Shown here piece after piece: positions 1-10,174 of a stretch of DNA of 64,000 nt. The notes beneath the pieces are model-generated. The model searched no databases, was not told the origin of the DNA, and worked only from the letters and a program-made list of their open reading frames with translations. The stretch is from assembly GCA_030272155.1 (NCBI GenBank), contig CP126196.1, forward strand, positions 5,022,501 to 5,086,500, given 5' to 3'. Each line of letters opens with the position of its first letter. The first letter of the stretch is position 1. Source of the DNA: Tetradesmus obliquus. Its lineage: Eukaryota > Chlorophyta > Chlorophyceae > Sphaeropleales > Scenedesmaceae. A program made the position numbers and the translations under genes.

Positions 1-289
1 GGTAACGCCGGAAAGATGACAATATTCATGATATCATAATGTCATATTATCAAAGATTGAAGGTGGATATTATAATGCAAAGACGGCGCCCGCCGCGCGA
101 AGGTTGCGGCGCAGCGCGTTGGTAAGTTGTACGTAAGTTGTAAACCCATTGGCTGTTGTGGGGTGCACAGGTGAGCGAAGTAAGCTGTATGCTGCTGAGC
201 TGGTGCAAAACGTTGCAGTTGCCACTCACACCACTCACACAACTTTTATGCTGGTGCTGACTGTGCTGTGCTGTGTGCTGCTGCCGCAG
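1..289 (+). other. Intron or upstream part of the leuC gene, cut by window edge
   Basis: No exon of the isopropylmalate isomerase gene can be recognised here, although the protein must continue upstream. The stretch ends in a normal acceptor (CTGCCGCAG) at 289. It is probably intron. A G/C-rich patch near 85-120 ends in GTAAGT but does not translate into the expected family sequence. Confidence 0.4.
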
Positions 290-1207
290 GTGTGGGCTGA
301 CGTGTACACGCTGCCAGTGCCCGGCTGCGACGGCAAGACAGCAGCGGAGATCTTTGAGGAGGCCGGCTGCACCACGCCCGCAGCACCCAGCTGCGCAGCG
401 TGCCTGGGCGGGCCCCGCGACACATTCGCGCGCATGAACGAGCCCGAGGTAAGCATTTTTGTGTTTGCATGTGTTTTTTGCGGATGCTGGGGTTGTTTCA
501 GCATGTTGGCGTGCCTGGGCGGCCTTTGCGACACCTTTGCGCGCATGAATGAGCCCTGGGTGCGATGGGTAGTGTCACAAAGCAATCCCACTGTCAACAT
601 GGATTGCGGTGGCGGCGGCGGCGGCTGCTGCCTATTGCTGGTGTTTGCATGTAGAGATGCGCGCATGAACGAGCCGGGGGGGGGGGGGTGTGCAGCGGAT
701 GCAGGGCCGTCGGTGGCCCATGCAGTACCTGCCTGCTCTAGCAGTGTATGTTTGTTGCAGAACAAATACGACTTAACGAGCTCCTGCCTGCTGCTGCTGC
801 TGCTGCTGCTGCTGCAGGTGTGTGTCAGCACCACCAACCGCAACTTCCCCGGGCGTATGGGCCACAAGGAGGGCCAGGTGTACCTGGCCAGCCCTTACAC
901 CGCGCACATGTCTGACCTGCTGCACTGCTGCTGCTGCTGCTACTGCTGCTGCGGTGCCTGTCATGTGTGTGTCAGCATGCACCACCAACCACAACCATTA
1001 ATGGGGCACACTACGTCTTACGCGTGCCTTACTGCCTTGCTGCTCTGTTTTGTCACACTGCCCTGCCAGGTGTGCGTCAGCACCACCAACCGCAACTTCC
1101 CCGGGCGCATGGGCCACAAGGAGGGCCAGGTGTACCTGGCCAGCCCCTACACCGCAGCAGCATCAGCACTCAAGGGCTTCGTGTGCGACCCGCGCGAGTA
1201 CATGTGA
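290..1207 (+). CDS. leuC: 3-isopropylmalate dehydratase (isopropylmalate isomerase) large subunit, C-terminal end
   Basis: Last two exons, 290-448 and 1070-1207 (stop TGA 1205-1207), both in phase 0; the 5' part lies outside the window. The enzyme isomerises 2-isopropylmalate to 3-isopropylmalate in leucine synthesis, in the plastid of algae and plants. The 98 visible residues are very typical of the family. They hold the CxxC pair (CAACLGGP) that binds the 4Fe-4S cluster together with an upstream cysteine, then ARMNEPE, the hallmark [12 protein letters not shown], and [11 protein letters not shown] close to the C terminus. The intron 449-1069 contains two partial copies of the first exon's end (509-556, 658-675) and one long copy of the last exon's start (818-904). 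Identity is near certain; only the extent is limited by the window. Confidence 0.93.
   Translation: MWADVYTLPVPGCDGKTAAEIFEEAGCTTPAAPSCAACLGGPRDTFARMNEPEVSIFVFACVFCGCWGCFSMLACLGGLCDTFARMNEPWVRWVVSQSNPTVNMDCGGGGGGCCLLLVFACRDARMNEPGGGGCAADAGPSVAHAVPACSSSVCLLQNKYDLTSSCLLLLLLLLLQVCVSTTNRNFPGRMGHKEGQVYLASPYTAHMSDLLHCCCCCYCCCGACHVCVSMHHQPQPLMGHTTSYACLTALLLCFVTLPCQVCVSTTNRNFPGRMGHKEGQVYLASPYTAAASALKGFVCDPREYM
509..904 (+). repeat. Exon-edge echoes in the leuC intron
   Basis: Copies at 509-556 and 658-675 match the 3' end of exon 290-448 ([14 protein letters not shown] region). The copy at 818-904 matches the first about 85 bases of exon 1070-1207 and is preceded by a CTG tract and CAG acceptor, exactly like a real exon start. 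All copies carry substitutions, and the long one runs into unrelated intron sequence after the TACACCGC block. Confidence 0.85.
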
Positions 1208-2308
1208 GGCGGCAGCTATGTTCGAGGCAAAGGCGAAGCTGTTACTGCTGCGCAGCAGACTCGCGCCCACTGCAGCAGCTGTGCAGGCGGATGTGTTGCA
1301 GCTGCAGCTGCAATGTCAGCGCAGTGCAGTGCAGCTGCTGGATGAGGTGCTGCTGCTGCAGCAATGATGTGCTGAGCTATGGATGGGGCTCCTGCAAGCC
1401 GCTGTGCGGCTGCAGGGGTGCCTGGAGTAGCAGTGCTGTGCGCTGCTGTTGTCTTGTGATTTGTTGTTGTCCTGTTGCTGGTGTGGTTTCGTGCCAAGCG
1501 CTGCTAGCATTCATCCAAGCGCTGGTGTGTTGGATGTCTTGGCAGGAATTTTGGGTCAACGGTGCACAGTAGCGCCCAGGTGCAAACTGTGGTCGTCAGG
1601 CCGCGGCTGTGTCTTTGAACCAGCTTATGTGCCACTGCATGTCCCTGCAGACAAGCCTGCTGTGCTTGCTGTATGCTGAGCGTGTGATGCATGACGAAGG
1701 CGTTCCATACTGCCCTTGCTGCTGATAAAGGTGCCATGTGGGCCCTTGTAATGTACCACTTCTCTGACTGTCTGGGCTGGTGCATGCCCTGCCTTGTGTA
1801 TGGGATCAACCATCGTGTGACAGCTCACCTTGGCAGTAGTCTGCAAATATGATTTCATGAAGAGTTTGCTGTGTGCTCTGGCCTCCAATTAAGCTCTTGC
1901 AAAGCCACTGCACATCAGAACCTGGCGCTAGTCTGGCAGACAGGGTCAGCTGCATACTGCCAACAGTAAAAGCTACGCCCAATGCAAGTAAAGCTGAAGA
2001 CACACTACTCGGCTAACAGTACATCGTTTGCTACCTGTGTTGCTGCAGCTACTTGCCTGACTACTCCGAACAGGGACTGCTGCTCAGGCTGCTGCATGCA
2101 CGACCAACTGCCAAAAGAGTACAGTTGTCCTGCAGAGGCCAGAGCAGCCTAAAACTTATTCTAAGCAGTTTTCACTTGTTGATCGTTCTTTATCAGCCTG
2201 TTGCGTAACGCGTTATCTCTGTGAAACCGACCCTGGTGCCAACCAGTGCAACCAACCATAAGCGTGCGGAGCACGTCAGTAGGCCGTTTTGTTGCACCAT
2301 AAGGTACC
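1208..2308. other. Intergenic region between leuC and GLG1
   Basis: Holds the 3' UTR of leuC and the promoter of the next gene. Open frames here are short and of odd composition. Apart from the TGTAA motif at 1747 nothing specific is visible; no TATA box is obvious before 2309. Confidence 0.6.
1747..1751 (+). promoter_or_regulatory. TGTAA polyadenylation signal of leuC
   Basis: TGTAA, the usual poly(A) motif of chlorophycean algae, lies 540 bases after the stop. It is short, so chance occurrence is possible. Confidence 0.45.
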
Positions 2309-4939
2309 ATGGCTCGGTCACGGTTGTTAGCAGCCACTGTGCTGCTGCTGCTATGCTTACTTGCGAGCAGCGCTTCTGCAGAGGACAAGCCCGCAGCCCC
2401 GGCACCAGCAGCAGCTCCTAAAACTTCTAAAATCATAGAATCGGCCGGAGAAACACAGCTACCGAACGGCGTTGGCGACGTGGCCAAAGATGGTGGGGAG
2501 CAGCAGCAGAGCGGGAGCTGTCCTGTGCTGTCCTGCCATGCCTCGGGTCAGGTGAAGCTTACTGCACATGCATGATCTGCAGGTGCCTGCAAAGCTGATG
2601 CAGCGGCTTTTTGCAAGGACGCTACACCAGGGGAGGGGCGCTTGGCCATGTGCCTCATAAAGCGGATAAAGCAGGCGCAGCAGGGCAATGTGGCAGGTGC
2701 GCAGCTCAAGCACACCTGCTGGCAACTGCCTCACAGCTCACAGTGCTGTTGTATCTGGTGCAAGTGCTCACTGACATACTTTCCTGCAGGCCGCATGGTG
2801 CGTCCAAAGTGTGAAGAGGCGGTTGCAGCATACAAGGTGGAGCGCAGCAAACACATCAACAAGGATCCTGCGCTGGGTGAGTGCTTAGCTTGCTATAGCA
2901 GCAGCAATGAGTATCACGCTTGCCTTTGTTGCTATGCATGTGCTTGCAGGACTGCTTGACCTTGCTTTCTGCAGCAGCAGAGCTTTGTGTAGTTGCGATT
3001 GGTGCTGCAATCGCATGCTGACGCCATGTGTGTCTGTGTGCTGTTGACTGCTGCAATTGCAGCGCGCGCGTGCAAGGACGACGCTGCAAAGTTCTGCAAG
3101 AGCGTCAGCGACACCAGCACACCAGGCAGCGTGCTGATTTGCCTCAGGTAGTGTTAAAAGCGGCAGCCATGCAGCATGAATGAGCAGCTGCACAGCAGCA
3201 GCAGCAGCAGTGAGTCACTAGCAGCAATTTCCACAAGCAGGAGGTGTGCAGCTGCTACACTGGCCTGCAGTGCTGCACAGATAGCCAGCCTGGCACCATG
3301 TGCCGTGCAGTGTCTCAGCAGTAGGCATTAGCAGTGTTTGCGACGTTCCGCACAGCTTCTGGCTCACTGGCAGTTGCTGCTGCTGCTGCTGCTGCAGGGG
3401 CAACCAGAAGAAGCTCACCACGCAGTGTCAGGGCGAGATTCTGAGGACGCAGGCAGAGGTGAGCGCAGCGCACGTGTTGCAGTACAACATCACCCCACAT
3501 GGTTTGTCAGCAGGCTTCAGGTATTGTATGCATTAGAATCAATTGCGGCGGCAGTGCTACCCAGGTGTTGGTGCCTGCTGTGACACTCTTTGAAAGTAAT
3601 GATGAAGGTAATTTTGCAAGTAATTAACTTTTTATTGCTGCTGCTGCTGCTGCTGCTGCTGCAGATCGCTGAGGACTGGCGGCTGGACCCTCAGCTGTAC
3701 AGCGCGTGCAGCGCCAGCGCAGCGAAGCTGTGCGCGGACGCTGAGCCAGGCACTGAGGTCGACTGCCTGGTGCGTGGGCACAGCAGCAGCAGCAGCACGT
3801 ACAGCAGCAGCAGCAGGAACACGGCAGGCAGCAGGAGCAGCATTGCAGGCAGCAGCAGCATTGCAGGCAGCAGGACCATCAGCAACAGCACTGCACTGCA
3901 GGCAGCACCTGCTGGCTTTGGGAACACCGCAGCAGCATGCACCGTGGGTCACGCACTGCACAGGACGCATGCAGCAGCATGCAGCAGGCTGATATACCGT
4001 ATAGCGCTCATTGGCTGGCGCGCTGCGTCTGGTTGTGGCAGCAGCGGTCAACACTTTCTTGCAGCAGCCTTGAGGCGTCCCCAGTGTATTAGCAGCTGTC
4101 ACGACGTGTGATGCGGTCTGTGCTTGCAAGCATGGCAGCAGCTGTCATGCTGACAAACAGCGTGCACACGCATGCACATTCAGTTGCCACCCTGCCAACG
4201 CTGCTGCTCAGCAACCACAGCTGTACTGTTATGCATCGCAATGACCAGCAATGCATTACGTTGTCGTTGTTATGCTCAGCTGGCTGCCTCCACGAGCCTG
4301 GACTGGACCTGCTTGGGCCACGTGGTGCGTGTGGAGAAGGAGGCTGCGGGCGACATCCGGCTCAACATGCGGCTGTTCAGGGCCTGCGTGAACGACCAGA
4401 AGAAGTTCTGCAAGGGCGTGGAGCCCGGCCACATGCGCGTGCAGGTGCGCGGCTTGTTTTGTACAATATATTGCGCAAAGGTAGACACGGGAGGGGCTTG
4501 GTTCACATGGTAGTGGTTGAACCGGGCAGCAGGTTGCGGCGGCGCCAGCAGCAGCACGGCACGGGCCAGCTGATGCGGCGGTGGCAGGGCTGGCAAGCGG
4601 GTGCAAGGGCGTGGAGCCGGGCCACACGCGTGTGCAGCTGCGCGGCGCGGCTGGCAAGAGCAGGAATGATTTCTGCGGCGAGAAGGAGGCTGCCGGGCTC
4701 AACATTGATTGCTAGAAGCAGAGGGGGTCTGTGTTGGCCTTCGGCCAGCGACCTGAGGCAGCAGCTGGCAGTGGCCGCAGCTGGTGGGAGTGACAGCAGC
4801 ATGGCATCCTGCACTGCGCTGATCGTGGCTGCTGTGCTGCTGCTGCTGCTTGCAGGAGTGCCTTGAGGACGCCATGGACAAGGCGGGCTTCTCTGGCGGC
4901 TGTGCATCAACACAATGCTAGCAACATTGTTTACTGCTG

Positions 4940-4970
<31 letters not shown>

Positions 4971-5329
4971 CACCGGCTTGCAGGAGTGCCTGGAGGATCC
5001 CATGGACAAGGCGGGCTTTCTGGCTGGCATACCAGTAGCTTCGCCTGCTACGCTGTGCTGTGTTAAGCATGTGTGCTGTTCTGTGTTGTGTTGATTGGCT
5101 GCTGCTTGCAGGAGTGCCTGGAGGATGCCACGGACAAGGCGGGCTTTCTGGCTGGCATACCAGTAGCTTCGCCTGCTACGCTGTGCTAAGCATGTTTGTT
5201 TGTTTTGTCTCTGTCTCAGGAGTGCCTTGAGGACGCCATGGACAAGGCGGGCTTCTCTGGTGGCTGCAAGGCGGTGCTGGAGGAGGTCATCGCGATGCGC
5301 GTGGCAGACTTCAGGTGGGCGGGTTGACA

Positions 5330-5390
<61 letters not shown>

Positions 5391-5861
5391 CAAGCCAGCA
5401 GCACCGCAAGAGTGCGGCGCATGCAGCGCGATAGCGTTTGCGCGTACAGCAACGACGGAGCCCTGGCGCGCAATGCAGTGTAGCAGCACAAGGTTGTTCT
5501 TGTTACACGCATGCTGCGTGGCTTGCCTGCTTTGGACGTGCCTGTAATGTTGTACTTCCTGCTGCTGCTGCTGCTGCCAGGCTGGACACTGGGCTGCTGG
5601 ATGCCTGCGAGGATGACCTGGCAACGACGTGCAGCACGAATGTGGAGAAGATGGAGAAGAGCAAAGAGGAGAAGGAACGGGCAATGGCCTGCCTGCAGCA
5701 GTTCAAGGAGGAATTGGCCAGTGATGCATGCAGGTAGGAGCAGCAGCAGTGTGCTGAGAGCGTGCCAGTAGTCGTTGTTGGGGCAGTAGCCTGGGGGTAT
5801 GGTAGTGTGCCTGCAGCAGTTCAAGGAGGAGCTGGGCAGCGATGCATGCAGGTTATGGGCC

Positions 5862-5893
<32 letters not shown>

Positions 5894-8800
5894 TGCGATA
5901 TATATAGAACTGCATGCCACGTGTCTTGGAGGGCGCCTCCTGCAGCAGCTTGGAGACGGTGTGACCTACCTGCAGCAGAAAGCAGAAGTTTCAGTTGCGC
6001 AGCGGTACTTGCAGGGCAGACGCTTCACCATGCAGCAGCACCAGAGGCTGGCAATGGCGCTGGCAGCATGTGCGCTGTTGTGTTGTGACTGGCTGAGGTC
6101 GTGCATGCCAGCTGCTGAGGCGCATTGAGCTTCACCGGTCAGGCTTTGGCTGCTGTGAACATGAAGGATGGGTGTCTTGGCTCTCAGACGACCCGCCAGC
6201 ATCGCTGATGTTGGTGCTACTGCTGTTGCTGCTGCTGCTGCTTCAGGGACAAGGTGCACCGCAAGATGCAGCGCATGTCACGCGACATCCGCTTTGACGA
6301 TGTGCTGGCCAACGCCTGCCAGGCGGACCGCAAGAGCTACTGCCCTGACGTGCAGCCGGTGAGCAGCAGAAGCAGCAGCAGCATGAGCACGCTTGGAGCA
6401 GCATTGGCAGCAGCAGGAAAAGTATAGTAATATGGAATTGCCAGTTGCGCTGAAAGACATGTGGCAGCAGCAGCAGCAGCAGGCTTGAGAGCAGCACTGG
6501 CAGCAGCAGGAGAGCATAAAATAATGCTAAGGAATATATAGTTGTGCTGAAAGGCATGCAGCAGCACCAGCATGTGCACAGTGTGACCGGCCTGTAGCGG
6601 TGAGAGTTGTTGTTTCAGCTGCGCAGCGGCACTGTCTGCAGCACTGGCAGCAGGCTACTCAGTGGGTGTGCAGGAGCACTGTGCACGGCACCTCTTCAGC
6701 TTGCAACCGCTGAGATGTGATGTGTTGGTGTGTGCGCCAGGCCTTACTGCAGCTGAGCAACACACCAGCGCATTGCATGATCGTGAGGGGCTGCTTCATT
6801 GCAGCATGCACAGTAAGCGCGGCCGCGCTGAGTTAAGCTCATGCAGCTTTGCCGCGCTCACTGCCTGCCTGCCTTGCTGCTGCTGCTGCTGCTGCTGCAG
6901 GGCTCCGCGCGCGTGATCCGCTGCCTGCAGGACCACCGCTCCAGCCTGAGCCAGACCTGCGCGGCGGCGCTGTTTGATCATGAGGTGCGCACGCAGGCGC
7001 AGCATGCAGCTTGTGGTATGTAGCAGCAGCTTTGGCAGTGGGAGCTGGTATGCGCAGCTGTTGGACCATAAGGTCATGGTTCCGGGTTGTGAACCTGTGA
7101 TGTCTAGTGACAATTTCAGCAGGGCGCTAGGACCCTTGCAGCTGTAGCCGTTTGAACTCTGAACCCTGCCAGTGTTGCAGGCTGCACTCGTAATCGAGGC
7201 GCTCAGCAGGATGCAGTCAATACCAAGGCTACTACGTGCTCATGCCACAACCACCATGCATGCGGCATGGTGCTGAATGCTGCCCATGCGTCATCGCTGC
7301 TGCTGCTGCTGCTGCTGCTGCTTAGGTGAAGATGGCGGAGGACATCGACTTCAAGTACCCCACGCGCATCCATGCAATGTTAGTGCTTACCGTTGTACCT
7401 GCACTGCTGCTGCTGCTGCCGCAGGTCAAGATGGCGGAGGACATCGACTTCAAGTACCCCACGCGCAAGGCCTGCGCCTGGGAGATCTCCAACTTCTGCA
7501 AGAACATCCCGCACGGCCACGCGCGCGTCATCCGCTGCCTGCAGGTGCGCTTGTTTGTAGCACCAATGAGGCTGCACCGCCGGCTGCAGTGCGGTTGACA
7601 CGGTGCTGTGCAATGGCAGCCGTAGTGAGGCGGGCATGGGTGTGTGCTGCAGCTCCTGCTGTGTGTGCTGTTATATGCTACTCCTCCAGCAGTGCTGTTA
7701 CAGTGTGTGGCTGCGGCTGGCAATCAGTACGAAACCATTCAGACGGCTTATCATACGGATTTGATAATCCTGCTGATTGCTGCTGCCGCTGCAGAGCCGG
7801 CTGGATGACGAGGACATGTCGCCCGAGTGCAAGGCGGAGGTGGTGCGCGACCATCAGAATGTGTAATCGTGTGTACTGAGCATATGTACTGCTTCCCTCT
7901 TGTCTCACACCTTTTTTTGCACAGAGCCGGCTTGATGACGAGGACATGTCGCCAGAATGCAAGGCAGAGGTGGTGCGCGACCAGAACCGCATGGCGCAGG
8001 ACTACCGGCTGAACTGGCGGCTGAAGACAGCCTGCAAGGCAGACATCGGCAGCCTGTGCGCGGGGCTGTGCAATGACAAGGAAGGGCAGATGTGCGGCGG
8101 CGTGGTGCTGCAGTGCCTGCAGGTGGGTCTTGGGCTCTTGTGGGGCTGTGCGGCGCTGCTGTTGTGCCTTTGAATTGTATTGACAAGGAGGGCCAGATGT
8201 GCGGCGGCGTGGTGCTGCAGTGCCTGCAGGTGCGGCTTATTGGGGCTGTGGGTGTGCAGATGTGGCTGTTGTGCCTTTGTTTTGTAATGACAAGGAAGGG
8301 CATATGTGCGGCGGTGTGGTCCTGCAGTGCCTGCAGGTGCGGTTGTTCTTGGGCTGTTTGGTGGTGACTGCTGTGCTGCTGTGTGCAATGACAAGGAAGG
8401 GCAGATGTGCGGCGGCGTGGTGCTGTAGTGCCTGCAGGTGAGTCGGCTGTATTTGGGCTGCTTGGCGCTGCTGCGGTGGTGCCGACCTTGCGCCGCTGTG
8501 CCGCCCTGTCTCGTCCTGCATCCTTCCCGCAAGTTCCGCATACACGCAAGCGTGACATGCATTGTTTGCCTCGCTCTTTCTCAATTGCTCCTGCAGGACA
8601 AGCAGGACAACATCACCAGTCCTGCCTGCAGCGAGGAGGTCTTCTACTACCAGCTCATGGAGGTGACAGACTTCAGGAACGACGTCATTTTGGCGGAGGC
8701 CTGCCGCGGTGACGTTGACAAGTACTGCAAGGACGTACAGCCAGGTGCGTGCAGTGCTAAGCTTGTTTTCTGACTTGTTGATTTGGGGTTTAGGGATGAC

Positions 8801-10141
8801 GTCATTCTGGCGGAGGCCTGCCGCAGCGACGTGGACAAGTACTGCAAGGACGTGCAGCCAGGTGCGCGCAGCAGTTGATTGTCGTTTGAGGTGGCAGGAA
8901 AAGTGTTATCTTGTCGCAGGGCTGCAGGTGTGATCCGGACAAGTACTGCAAGGCCACGCCATCAGTTACGGCGCCGGCAGGGGCGGCACATCGATGCGCA
9001 GGGCTGCACAAGCTCAGACGGCTGAGTTTGCAGCGCTGAGCGTGCTAAGCATTCTAGCTTGACTTGCTGAAGCATTTGACGTTGCAACTAGGATACGGAC
9101 CTGTAGGCTCTCTTCTCAGCTGCCCTCCGTGCTGACCGTTGGTGCGCTGCGCCTGGACCCTGCAGTTGGCTGCTTGTACGCTCCGATGGGCTCTTTTTTC
9201 ATTCACCTTCTGACGCGCTGCCCGCGCTGGCACTGCATGTGTGCACACACTGCTGCAATGCCTTGTTACTACTGCCATACGTGCAGGCGAGGGCCGCGTG
9301 CACACCTGCCTGCGCCACAGCATGAACTTCCTGTCTCCGGCCTGTGCGCGCGAAGAGGCCAAGCTGCAGGCGCTGGAATTCAGGGACATCCGGCTCAAGC
9401 CCAAGCTGGCCAAGGTCTGCAGCGAGGAGCGCGCGGTCTACTGCAAGGTGCGCATTTTGTGAACAGTTTTTGTGAACAGTTTCAGAAGCAGTGGCGTATT
9501 GCGCTGGGTGAGGGTTAGTGGGTGCAGTGCAAGCTGGCCAAGGTCTGCAGCGAGGAGCGCTCGGTCTACTGCAAGGTGGGTATTGTTTGCGTTGTGCGCT
9601 GTGTGTCTGTGTTGACGGATGGGTGCATGTGTGCATGTGTGAAGGTGCTGGGGCTGTTGGCTCAAGCCCAAGCTGGCCAAGGTCTGCAGCGAGGAGGGTG
9701 CCGTGTACTGCAAGGTGCGGCGCGTATGCGTGACGCACTGTGTATGCGTCGACTGAGGGATTGCATGGGCGGGGTGAATGGGGGTGTGCCGGGTGCAGTG
9801 CAAGCTGGCCAAGGTCTGCAGTTAGGAGGCGCGGTGTACTGCAAGGTGCGCATTGTGCCAACAGCTGTAACAGCAGTGCATTGTGTTGTGCACTGGCAGG
9901 TGGGTGCCGCTCCAGCTAGGAATGTGCGCAAGTACTGCAGGGTGCACTGTGTACGCGGTGACAGAAGTATTGTGTCTGTGTGGGGGGGGGGGGGTGAAGT
10001 GCCAAGGCCTGGCTGCAACAATGCATTCCGCCCGTGGCGCACTTGGTGAGCCTGCTGCTGCTGCTGCTGCTTTCATACTGCAGGATGTCAAGCCTGGCAA
10101 GGCGTGCGTGATCAGGTGCCTGGTGGAGGCCAATCACTGAG

Positions 10142-10174
<33 letters not shown>

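Noticed and set aside
85-120. Upstream exon of leuC ending at GTAAGT
   Set aside because: Its translation does not fit the conserved segment that precedes [12 protein letters not shown] in this family.
149-1207. Single long plus-strand ORF taken as one gene
   Set aside because: It reads through an intron with echoes. Only 290-448 and 1070-1207 match the isopropylmalate isomerase family.
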